From the NCBI GenBank assembly GCA_043228905.1, contig JBHGNT010000010.1:6014001-6078000 (forward strand): a DNA stretch of 64,000 bases, in the 5' to 3' direction. Below the pieces are notes generated by a model that did no database searches, was not told where the DNA came from, and was given only the letters and a program-made list of their open reading frames with translations. The translations under genes were made by a program, and so were the position numbers. This document shows, piece by piece, positions 11,436-22,200 of the stretch; position 1 is the stretch's first letter; every line of letters starts with the position of its first letter. The DNA comes from Azolla caroliniana (Eukaryota > Polypodiophyta).

Positions 11436-12370
11436 CGACACTGCCATTTCTCTTTCCAGTGCCTCCTGTGCTTGCCGTAATTCCCGAATTACTTCTTTAT
11501 CCGGTTCCTCGTCGGTCCCGTCCGGTTGCAGTATGTACGGTGATACTGTTTCGGCTACATCAATCTCGAACAAAGGTACAATCTTCGGATTTTCCTGTAA
11601 GTATTGATCGACCTCTTCATCCGCCAATCCTTCCAGCATGTTGACACATTCCGCATATAGCGGCGTCGATTCCTTTCTGGTACTGGACCGTGGTTGAGTC
11701 GGTACTCGTACTTTCGCTTTTCCACGCCGGAACGTAATTATATTCTTCCTCCAATTTTGCTTGATGTGTGTTGTTTTTAACCAAGGGCATCCCAACAATA
11801 GTGGGTAAGCTCCCTGAGCCTGTAGTTGGAGAACTACTGCGGAAATGCGAAATGTATGACCCCCGATGGTCACTTCCAGATCACGTATTAACCCGGTCGA
11901 CCGTACTGAGCTTGTGTCCGCCATCCGAAGCCAAAACGGGCACGGTTCCCAATCATGGATTCCTAGAGTGTTACACGTTTGGAGGCTAATCACGTTCACG
12001 CCGGATCCTCCATCGATAATCGTGCTCGGTAGCTCATTTCCTTTCACGATGGTTGTGATTGCCGGATTGCTCGTGTCCACCAATGCCGGTCCTTCCTCCG
12101 GATTTGAAAAGAATGCCGGAGCCGGTGGTGTGTCGGCTGCCGTCCTTCCTGTCTTCAATCCTTCCATGAAGCGTGGTACAAGTTGCAATAGCCGACCTAA
12201 TGGCAGCGTTATTTGGCATTCTTGTAACGCCTACCATGTTGGGTTTTCGGGCTGCCCCGGGCCGGTGAGCTCTTCGGCATTCTCCTTTTGTTGTTCGAGC
12301 TCTGCGGCATTCTGCTCATTTGCCTTCTTCACCCATTCGGTTGCCTGCTTCCGGATGGCTTCTTGAGTTT
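11436..12370 (-). pseudogene. Gypsy aspartic protease region
   Basis: A retropepsin-like domain is visible: the catalytic motif IIDGGSGVNVIS (D-G-G-S rather than D-S/T-G, as in some plant Gypsy lineages), then a second hydrophobic block YPLLLGCPWL that closes the fold. Upstream the frame continues through a linker rich in Q, E and A and a stop at 12231-12233 (TAG, CAG in the expected reading). The region connects to the RT through MAVS-stop-RVKASQLEEV, again one C-to-T change. Confidence 0.8.
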
Positions 12371-12596
12371 CCCACTATGTGGCTTTGCCTTTTGATCTTG
12401 TAGTGACTTGTTGTATGTCCGCGACTTCCGCGTCTACCATGTTCACCGTTGGTCGCTTGTCATAGCTCTTCGCCGGACATTGATTACTATAGTGGGCTTC
12501 TTGCCGGCAATAATAGTAGTACGGCTTCCGGGTGTTGCTAGATTCAGCGTGTGTGCTTGGTGGAGGTTGTTGAGAATCAAGCTCAACTTGGTCTAG
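12371..12596 (-). pseudogene. Gypsy gag C-terminus with degenerate zinc knuckle
   Basis: The frame reads ...SSNTRKPYYYYCRQEAHYSNQC, a CCHC knuckle that has lost its first cysteine (Tyr) and the usual Gly before His (Ala). A TAG at 12374-12376 ends it. The frame is abruptly interrupted at about 12597, where an unrelated LTR-like sequence begins. Confidence 0.65.
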
Positions 12597-12911
12597 TGTG
12601 TGAACTCACCTTGAGAGTGAATAGACACTCCAACGGTCAAGAGTCACCATTAAGTCACCTCTTTGTATTCTAGCATTTAGTATGAGTCATAGAATCATAT
12701 TCTATGACACATAACTTATGAGCTTTCACATTCCCCATGCTCCATGAGCCTTGTAGTTAATAAAGAGAGAGGGTGACTATATAAAGCACCCTCCTCCCAC
12801 CTTGTATTGAGTTGAGTCTTTCTCCTTTGTGAATATATTTACCTTGCGTATACTCCTTGTCTCTCTCACTCACTCTCTCTCTCTCTCTCATACACACACA
12901 TAGTTCACACC
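12597..12911 (+). mobile_element. Possible solo LTR or short insertion inside Gypsy gag
   Basis: The Gypsy frame stops at TGTGTGAACT, and AGTTCACA occurs near 12901, giving short inverted ends. Between them are a TATAAAG box (about 12779), a downstream pyrimidine-rich segment and a (CT)n tract, an arrangement typical of an LTR promoter. The right boundary is uncertain and could lie near 13095, and no target duplication was proven. Confidence 0.35.
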
Positions 12912-13084
12912 TATTCCGCTTAACAAGAATCCATCTCTTGATTTTTTACATGTACTTTGTGTACATACAATGTGCTACAATAGCACTATTTATACAAGTC
13001 CTTAAAATGATTGACAGAAGTACAACGTACTTCAATATTCCTACGTGCGACTGACACTAACTACGAGACAATGATTACCTAGTA

Positions 13085-13430
13085 GTCTAGGCTACTACTA
13101 GGCATCCGGTTCGCACTCGAATCCGGCTCTTCGATCCGGCTGGTTGTTTCCAGATACCATCCGGATACCGATCCAAATCCGGTTGAGCTTGCCGCTCAAT
13201 AGTGTGCATTGGTGCACACACCCATTCGCATGCACTTGGTTCCGTTTCTCTTTATGGCTGGAATCCTTCACGACATCGGTCTTAGCGAATCCCTCATGCA
13301 CCAATAGATTGACCCGTTCACCATAGTTCCCGCTATCAAATCCACTACTTGCTCTGATGCGATTCCAACAGTCGATTCACCTCCGCCCATGTTGCCCGCT
13401 TCAAGCCCTATGCCACCCCAATCCTTCTAG
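13085..13430 (-). other. CG-rich segment, possibly the displaced 5' part of the Gypsy element
   Basis: The base composition (CCGGAT/CCGG-rich) resembles the Gypsy element rather than the flanks. A short - strand frame (13098-13304) is open, but no gag motif is recognised. The assignment rests on composition and position only. Confidence 0.3.
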
Positions 13431-13673
13431 CACTCGTCTTTTCCCCATGTCGTAAAACTCCTTGTTTCTCTCAAGGAGGAAATGTGGTGTCCCTTTGATG
13501 CAAGTGCATTCCTTCATGTTGTTGTTGTGGTGTACATGCGTTCCTTTGTGCAACCCTTTTAACACGAATGTAGTTAAGCCAACCCAAATGGGTACCTTTG
13601 TATCTACTATAAATTGAGCAAGAAGTAAGAAGCTAAACAAGGTGGTTTTGATTCTCTTTATGTGCATTTCACA

Positions 13674-13804
13674 ATATATATATATATATATATATACATA
13701 CACACACACACACATATGTATTTCTTCCTCTTCATGGACTTGGTTTTCTCGAGCTTTTTACATATGGTGTGAATGGCCCCTTACTTAGGAGGTATTATTA
13801 ACAC

Positions 13805-13839
<35 letters not shown>

Positions 13840-13872
13840 CATATACACACACACACACACACATATGACACC

Positions 13873-13930
<58 letters not shown>
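13674..13930. repeat. Cluster of TA, CA and CT microsatellites
   Basis: (TA)n at about 13674-13695, (CA)n at about 13698-13714, (CT)n and (TA)n at about 13804-13838, (CA)n at about 13845-13863, and a long (CT)n at about 13878-13929. Confidence 0.9.
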
Positions 13931-13932
<2 letters not shown>

Positions 13933-14207
13933 GTTCATAGACCTCTGTTTCTAGGGTTTCCTCTGCTGCCATACCTCTTACCCCACAGTCACACCCATGA
14001 CGCCCTGCCACGCTCGAAAGGGCGCAGTTATGCCTCTGACACTCTGGTTTCCTCCTTCCTTCAATTCCTCTGACACTCTCGTCATGATTGTGGACCTTGA
14101 GAGATCTGGGTTTTGGTTTCTGCTTCGTTGCAGTGGAATTGAAATGGGTTCCTCTGAATCTTGACTCCATGTCTCGGAAATGTGGCTTCCTCTGAATTTT
14201 TGCGCCT

Positions 14208-14300
14208 GTGATGAAGAAAATGTAAGGGTTGATGTCTTATCACATTCGTGATGACAAAAGATTTCCTGTTTTTACAAGCTAATACTAATCTTCTCTCTGA
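14208..14300 (+). ncRNA. Possible second C/D-box snoRNA
   Basis: A C box GTGATGA (14208-14214), a second GTGATGA suitable as C' (14248-14254) and a D box CTGA (14297-14300) lie in the right order and spacing. The terminal stem is weak (GCCT with AGGC, perhaps extended by TGC/GCA past a bulge), and no D' box is obvious. The main support is its position about 110 bases before the stronger snoRNA, since plant snoRNAs are often clustered. Confidence 0.3.
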
Positions 14301-14409
14301 GGCCTGCATCTGAGGATCATGCCAGATATATATATAGAAGTTTAGGTTATAGGCGTTTTCTGCAAAGCAATTTATGTAGTTTTTCAAAGTTTATGTGTGT
14401 TCATATCTA

Positions 14410-14507
14410 GTGATGGCCTATGATGATGATACAGTGAATCTCTCCCAATTGTAGACACAATATGCGGATGTGAAACTTATTAATGAACTTCTCACTGAGG
14501 CCATCAC
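14410..14507 (+). ncRNA. C/D-box snoRNA
   Basis: The segment has a perfect 9-bp terminal stem: GTGATGGCC at 14410-14418 pairs with GGCCATCAC at 14499-14507. Immediately inside are a canonical C box ATGATGA (14420-14426) and a D box CTGA (14495-14498). The 98-nt length is normal for a plant C/D snoRNA, which directs 2'-O-methylation of rRNA or snRNA in the nucleolus. A GGATGTGA near 14466 could be a degenerate C' box. The guide directly upstream of D (about 14480-14493) was not matched to an rRNA target. The transcript may be independent or part of a cluster with the candidate at 14208; AAACCCTA-type telo-boxes, frequent in plant snoRNA and ribosomal gene promoters, occur nearby (about 14604 and 14910-14926). 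Confidence 0.65.
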
Positions 14508-15084
14508 AGCTGGATGATGAAATGATGCAGTTAATAATTGGAATTAATCTATAAAGAACACTGAACACAGTTTGATCTATGAGTATCTGGCTTCATGGTT
14601 TTTAGGGTTTAAAGCCACATCTGATAGGTAGTGATGCGGTTCACTACTGTTTCAGTGAGGTTCTCCCTTGGGATGGACTCTGATAATGTGCATAAGAATG
14701 AGGGAGATCTGTGGCAGGAAGATCTCAGAATAGGATGATATTTCTTTGGACCGCCATAGACAGAAGATAATGATTTAGCGTTAGAGTGTAGATGCTCATC
14801 TAAGACATCGAGATAGCAATGGAAAGCAAGCATATTTTCAAAAGCAGGCAATTCATAATGTCATAGGCTCACCTTGCGACATGGCCATCCATGGCCATAC
14901 CTTCCCTTAAACCCTAAACCCTAAGAATATATAAAGATTTTTCTCTTTTAGTGAAAGGCCAAAAAAAAAAAAAAGAGCATTGAACCCATCTCATAAGACG
15001 TTCACAATGTGCAAAACCTTGAAACCCTGCAATGCAATCCAATTCTCTTTGTTTCACCATTATATATAGCCTTGTATAATTGAT
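14508..15084. other. Spacer with telo-box-like motifs, no gene recognised
   Basis: The stretch contains TTTAGGGTTTAAA (about 14600) and CTTAAACCCTAAACCCTAAG (about 14907-14927). Short frames here have no recognisable product. Further snoRNAs cannot be excluded. Confidence 0.4.
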
Positions 15085-15390
15085 TGCAATCCTTTTTTGT
15101 GAGCAGAAAAACACTTGTACTGTATGAAACACTCTTCCAAGCAATGCACAAGATCAAAAAAACTATTTCACACCTAATTGAATATGCATAAACTGGCTTG
15201 CAATCCCTTAGTGAGCAAAAAGATTGTACCAGGCTTGGAGTGGTTCGTCAGAATATGCATAATAAACTAGCTTGCAATCCCTCTGTGAGCAGAAAATTTC
15301 TTAAGAACATGCATAATCTGAGATGTAATGTGGGAAATTACTGTATGAAACACCCTTCCAAGCATTGCACAAGATCACTGAACACAGCTC
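15085..15390. repeat. Imperfect ~225-bp direct repeat
   Basis: CTGTATGAAACACTCTTCC with the following AAGCAATGCACAAGATCA (about 15119-15154) recurs at about 15343-15378. A GCAATCC-CT-TGTGAGCAGAAAA phrase occurs three times (about 15084, 15199, 15274). It lies between the snoRNA region and the RABF2 5' region. Confidence 0.6.
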
Positions 15391-16213
15391 AAACTATGCT
15401 ACACCTCATTGAAACTCTTCTTAACTAAGCAATCCATGTAGGTTATGCCGTGCCATTGATGACATGGATAGTAGTAGCATTACCTTGCCTTCACATACAC
15501 CCTTTGATTTTCATACTGTCTATGAAGATGAAACCCTTGGAATAATCCAATGAGCTGTCATTGCTGATAGACAAGTTTATGCCCTTTTTCATTCACAATA
15601 GACTCCGGAAATGTCAAAAGAAAAAACCTCAAAGCAAGATTTGGTATGAACAAACAGCAGGAGTACTCCCTGAATCATCATCTTCCATAGATACATTCGG
15701 AAAGGAATCAGGCCGAAGCGAAGACTCTGCCTGAAAGCTTTTCCGAGAAGAACCCCCCTTCCCAAGAACTCGATCGAGATATATGGTTTCCGCGAGTCGG
15801 GCATGAATTGGGAATTGGGCGCAAAAACCAGCGGGAGAAAATGATTGCGATGCTCTGATGTGTTCCGAACAGAGAGCAGAGAGAAAAACCAAGGCAATGT
15901 CTACAGGACTTCTTTTTTGGCTCAGAAACCCATCATCCTCTGATAATCCCCTGCTTCTTGTTGCTTCTCAGATCTAAGTAGTACCCACAGCCCAAGTCAT
16001 GCTGGAACGACTGAGATCTTGCCACGTGTAGAACACACAGGGTGGAAAAAGTAAAGATCTTTCCCCTGCTCCTCCCTCTGTGTATTCTTTTGGGAGTTTT
16101 GTTCCTGTTTTCCCCGTGTTCTCCTTTCTTCTTTCTTTCCTGCTCCTCTGTCTCCCCTCTTTGTGTCCACATCCCGAAACCCTAATCCATTTCTCTCGTT
16201 TTTCATCCGGCTT

Positions 16214-19200
16214 ATGGCGACCACGGGCACAACCAACATGCAGGCTAAACTGGTAATTTTCCAACCTGGACCTGGTTTTTTTTTTTGCCTGATCTGCTCT
16301 ATGTTTTTCTTCAATTCCATTTCCCTTTCTGTTCAACCTTCAAATTTAGGGCTTATTCTCCCGTTCCGTCTGAAATTTTAGGGTTGTTCTCCCCATCCAT
16401 TCTTTTGACGTTTCGGATTTTATTTTCCCTCTTCGTTCTGAAATTTGTAGAGTTCTTTTATTTTCTCTATTTTGAAATACAGCTCTCCTGTTCCTTTAGT
16501 TTCTTTCCATAGTCATGTCTGCCGCCTCTTAATTTTGAAGGTAAGGGTTTTATTTCTGATCTTCTTTCACCTTGCATTTAGTCTTTTGATTAACTGATCC
16601 GCTAGGGTTAATTTCCATGGCTTATCTGCTTCTCTTCGTCTATTTCTTTCCATTTCCTTTCAATTTCCATTCACTTATTTTAAATTTTGCTCAATTCCCT
16701 CAACATTTTAAATTTTAGTTTTCTTTCTATTTCTCATTTTTAGGATTTTCTTTTACCTCTATACAGGTTCTTTTAGGTGATATGGGAGCTGGAAAATCCA
16801 GCCTTGTGCTACGTTTTGTCAAAGGTCAATTCCATGACTATCAGGTACGAGAATTAACATAGTAGTCTCTTTTGCTTGCCTGTACATATTGTGCGTGTGT
16901 GTGATTACATACTTAGCCTCGCTTTTGTGGGCACTCAGATATAGAGGCACCAACAATCAATATATATCACTGTATATAAATGGGCCCTAGATAAATGGAA
17001 AATGTTATCTATCCCTTCACTTCAGTGTATATGCCATTTATGTGCATGTATGTCTTGCAAAATTAGTTCCTTTCAGTATCTATAATTTATGTGTGGCACG
17101 CATATAAAAAAAATTTAATGTAAATGTGTGTTGTACATATACATGTGTGTGATGTATTGATACATAAATATTGAAGTTTTTGAACTCGAATCCATTTGGT
17201 TTGTGGCTGTGGACAGGAGTCGACAATTGGGGCAGCGTTTTTCTCACAGACACTTGCTGTGAATGATGCCACTGTGAAATTTGAGATCTGGGACACGGCT
17301 GGACAGGAAAGGTACCATAGCTTGGCACCGATGTACTACCGAGGAGCTGCTGCAGCAATCATTGTGTATGATATTACAAATAGCGTATGTTTTTTTTCAA
17401 CAACTGTTCTAAATTTTTAAGCTGAGCTTTTTGTTAATAGAATGGTGTTTCTCCTTCAGAGAAGAGAAATAAGAGTGCATCATAAAAGATGAGGAACTAT
17501 GACTTGCAAGGGAAAGAGAAATTTATAATGAGAAAAACCATAACGCATATGTGTGAGAATGAAACAAAGAAGGATATATTAACTCCTTTTAAGAGGCCGA
17601 AATGGCCTCTAAGACCAAACAAGAGATTACATCTTAAAATTTTGTCTCATCTTTGAGAACAGAAAACTAAAATAAATGTAACTAATTAAAAAGTAAATAA
17701 AAATAGAATTAAGTCGTGACTAAAGAATCTCTTCATCTATACACGTAAGGTTCTCAAGTCAGATATATATCGTGTTTTTTGTCTTCAAAAGATCTCTAGC
17801 ATAGGTTAATCCAGAATGGAGAGGTCTTCGAAGCAAGGGAAGCACCTGTGATGGCGGGAGATAATGATCTGTATTTGTCGATGACAGGTTGATGGGATTG
17901 TGGTTCATGAGGCTGGGGCATACACTCATGAACAACTGCTATTTCCCAACCTATTGTAATCCCTTTGCAATGTGCTAGTTGGGAGCCTGTTTCTATAGCC
18001 ATTAATTGACTTGTAGCATGAGTAGGAGTGATGGGGCTAAAAAATGCTATGGCCGTTCTTTGTTGATGAGCTTGTGTAGCTGTATTATTGTTGTCCTTCA
18101 ATAACTTGTCCCTGTGTCTGTTCAGCTCTAGCAAGAAAAGCCCCGAGCAAGGTTGGTCCTCATTTTCCATTACCTTGCTAGTGGGCCAAAGCCTTGGTTA
18201 AAGAGGCATGGGCATCTCCCTCTTATTTCCATTACCTTGCTAGTTGCCAGATTCCACTCCTTAATGATACGATTGGCAATTTCTTTCTTATAGTGGTATT
18301 TGTGCATATCTGCCTACCTCAATCTCTAAGTTGATGTATGTCCATATAAGAGGGCCCGATGACGAATCCAACCTCTGATGTGTGCAAAAAGTGTCTTATA
18401 GTGGCCCATCTTCCTACCAAGAGATGTTATGGGGCTGATGGTCGTGTTAAGATGGGGACAATGCAAACTATATTGGAGTGGGAACAATGCATATTATGTT
18501 TATGCCATGTGAGTAAAACCATTGCTGTTTTTCAGCATACCAGCGATGAATATCTCCATGTTCAGCAAGTTGTTTTGATGACATGAATGCCAACCTTGAG
18601 TACCTTTGTTTAGGGAATCCCAAAGCCGTCGGACACTACTCACGGATTATTGGGGCTGCTCCCATCTCTGCCCAGATTATGCCAAGATTATATCATGGGG
18701 CACCGATGCTTTGCTTCTAATCATGTGGGCAATAATTGAGACTAAAGGTCTCTAAAAATCCTTCCAGTTATTTAGCTTTTTAACACGTGGTCCCGACTCC
18801 CCAGTTTCGACTCCATAGAGTAGAGTTGGTGTGACAAATGTATTGAATAGCCACAATTTAGTTCGTGGTTTTTGTATCTCAAAAGAACCAAGGCTACATA
18901 TCCTCGAGAAGTCGAGCACAACAAGCTTTCCGTAAGGAGAACCAAGGTGCAGTGAATGTTACTTCTAGGTACGTGTAGGATAGGATCATGTTTGTGATAC
19001 CCTTTCAATCTCCCAAGAAGAATTCTGGTTCTGATATTGTTAGCCATGTTTGCGTGGTGTTAAACACCATCACTTTAGTTTTATCCATGTTAACCGAAAG
19101 GTCTTTGTCCGCACAAAATATTTTTAAGGCATTTTGATGTCTTTGTAGTCCTTCCGGAAGTTGGAGATCAGCACAATATCATCAGCATATAGCAATATTT

Positions 19201-22200
19201 GTATGGCTATACCTGCTAGGCATGCTTCCAAACTGCCAAATCTTTCTATGTAATGTGACACCTCATCTATTAAGAGGTTGAGGAGAGTGGGTGATAGTGG
19301 CCATCCTTGTTTAATTCCAATTATGCTAGTTCACAGCATCCGACAACCCATTGGGAGACTGCACCGTTCCTGACATGGATTTATGTATGATACAGTGCCT
19401 AGATTCCCCATTGCATATCTATAGGGAGTCCCAAGGCCTTCTAGCTGTTGCATTAGCCAAGCGGGTGGTACAGTGTTGACTTTTCAGAAGTTCAGAAAGC
19501 AGCAATAAACCCTCTTTCTGGCCTCTGCACTCCTCAATAAGGGCTCGGAGGGTCAATATGTGATCCAAAGTTGTGAACCTGTTCCGAAAGTCTGCCTGTC
19601 CAGCTGAATGGCAGCCATTTCTCTCTGCTCATAAATTCAATTCTGACTCTAGGATGGAGCCTTATAATTTGCCAAGTAAAGGTGTGTGCTAGAAAAGGAA
19701 GCAAGATGTCACAGGCATAGATAAAGTGCTCACCCACCAATCCATCATGATCTTGGGCCATCCCAAACTGTAACCCATCAATGGAATTTGTTACATTTTG
19801 TGGAGTAAAAAAGCTGGATTCATGTGGATGTGACCCATGTGGGTGGGAGAGGGGGGCCTGCCCAGGGATATCATATAGTACTTTGCATATTCATGCCACA
19901 GCTGAGGTGAGGTCAGCTGTGTAATAGATTGCCTCTCATTAAACATTTTTCATGCTCTTGTACTGTCTTGTCCTAGGAACAAGTGATACACATGACCTTC
20001 AAATTTAGCTAAATATGATCTCTTCTTCTTACTCATGAGACATTGAAAAGTTGATCTTGCTTGTTTGTATATAAATCCCCCGAGTTACTTCACGTTGCAA
20101 GCATCTTCTTGTAGCATGACATTCCTCAACATACCAACTATTTTGTACGAGTCTTGACCAGGTTTGGGCTCATTGCCTATTATGTGGAGAAGCGTGTTTG
20201 TGGCTCCTTTATTCAATGACTTGGTCAATCCTTGTGCAACTTCATCTAGCTGTGAAAGGATCCAATTTTAGAATGCTATTATATACCCCACAATTATACA
20301 GATTAACTGTCTCCAGAGTTAGTTGGTATTTAGCTAGCTCAATATCTCTTTTAGTATAGACATCCCTTGTGCATCCACCCTTCATCTCAACGCTTAGATA
20401 TGCATGATCTGCTGCCAAATCAATAGGTCTAGCAGAGATAGTGTATTCTGTTATTTCGGGATAAGAGACCTGCTTGCACCTACTTTTGGGTTCCTACATG
20501 TCAAAGCATCTGATCTGGTTCATTCTTACAAACCGTTATATATCCCATGTGCACTTTCCAAGGTGAGAAAATGTTTGCCATATTCTGTTACTCCACTCAT
20601 ATCTTGAGCTTGCTGCTTTAGACCAACTTCTTCTGCCATAACTTCTCTGTGCATAGCCTTACTGGTATCAAACATAGTTGTTTGTTCATCATTGTTCAGG
20701 CATTGATGTTTTCTATTAGTACTATTTTCCCCATAGCAGAAAATCTTATGATATCATCATATAATTGTAGATATGGTGATTCTCCGAGAGATGCAAGCCT
20801 TGAATATAACAAATTGCAATGTATAGTTCCTTAAGGTTCCCTCTCTTGATTCGTATCCATAGGTACAACATGCACTCTATCGGGGAGCTGTTTTTTGTAC
20901 AACACAGCCACTCCTCCAGAGCCGTAGTGCTTCCTGATATGTGGTTGGGGACATGTAAGGTAGCGTAATCATATAAAAGGGGTCAAAAGTGTTAAGGACT
21001 TTGGGATTTGAAACGGTGAGAGATGATCAATAGGAGTACTGAAGGAGGAAAAGCGGAGCATCCTTAGTGTGGAAAATTTTGGCATTATTTGCTACTTCCA
21101 TTGTGAATGTTATCATCTTGTTGATCCCATCTTTCCGTATTGAGGCAACCAATGGGCGTGAATGAGTAGGTGCAAGGTATTGCACAAGTGCATCAAACAT
21201 CAAGTAGGTTGAACATTGTGTGCAGATAAAGCAGTCACAACCCATGAGCAGCTAACACATTATTCCTGACGACATGTTCGTCTATCTCTGGTACATTGAG
21301 GCAACCAAGATCCCATGTTTTCTTTTTCTACGCAATATTCAGCCTGCCCCTGGTTTTATTTTGAATGTGTGTGAACATGTGTGGATCAGTGTGATGGCAC
21401 AGCTATCTCTCTTATGCAGACCTGATGTAAGCTTGGGCACCAGCAAGCCACCCTCACAATTTTCCCAACATTGACTGTTAATGCAGCCTGCTCCCTCCTA
21501 TAGTACTCAAACTTATATCTATGTTTGGCAGTCCTCCATTTCTGGTTGATGGCTTTCAATGTGGTGGAATAAAATGTTTATATATTCTCGTGTATCTTTG
21601 TTTTCTTCAAGGAGATGTTTGGATCTCCTCCATTCTTGGTTGATGGCTTCCAATGTGGCCCAATGAAATATGAATACATGCTCTCATGGTGTGTGGAGTA
21701 TAGTGTACAAGGCAGAGAATCATGGATAGCAAGTTTTTTTCCTTCTCACAAGGGGCTTTATTTTCATTGCCATTTGAGGAAGCTAGACAATGAGTCATTT
21801 GTTAGCTATAGTTTCAAGTGCAAGCACGGTACATTATTTTAGGCAAATAACTTCACATACTTGTGCTCTCTACCATACTCAAGAAGGACGTGATTAGGCG
21901 AGGGTAAACTGCGACTGATTATGCATGTTGCAAGCACAAACTCATAATATTTACAAGAGGAATTATTGCAACCATTTCACCCATCCATTTTCCTAGCAAA
22001 AGTTTGTTTTTTGAATTATGTCTGGGTCAAAAGGTATTTTCTCCAAACTATTGGATACAAAAAGTTAACATGATTTATGAATAAGGAAACTTATACCTAT
22101 GCGAGCGTTTTTTGGTTGGGTAGGTGCATTGAGAGGTAGACATTATTGAAAGGTGTTTTTATCTGTAGATCTTTCCACTCTTAAGAAAATGGTTTTTCTT

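Larger units (their letters stand above)
8683..12596 (-). mobile_element. Decayed, internally deleted Ty3-Gypsy retrotransposon
   Basis: On the - strand the order is a gag zinc knuckle (about 12590-12380), protease (about 12188-11433), reverse transcriptase (about 11429-10545), a coiled-coil and poly-Q reading frame (about 10545-9167), then the 3' LTR. RNase H and integrase are missing, and so is the 5' LTR. The coding part is markedly richer in CG dinucleotides than its surroundings. One frame is kept over most of its length and is broken by 11 stops, nine of them TAG. A separate LTR-like insertion interrupts the gag side at about 12597. Confidence 0.85.

Noticed and set aside
10068-12366. 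Several long + strand frames over the Gypsy region
   Set aside because: They are antisense shadows of the protease, RT and coiled-coil frames and show no family signal.
13781-14170. 129-aa - strand frame with RE repeats and an ER-rich run
   Set aside because: The repeats are a translation of the (CT)n and (CA)n microsatellites; no conserved domain.
14514-14564. ATGATGA...CTGA as a third snoRNA
   Set aside because: Only about 50 nt between boxes and no terminal stem, unlike the 98-nt candidate just upstream.
15933-16336. Overlapping - strand frames upstream of the Rab5 start
   Set aside because: They are antisense to the pyrimidine-rich Rab5 leader and are Lys/Arg-rich for that reason only.
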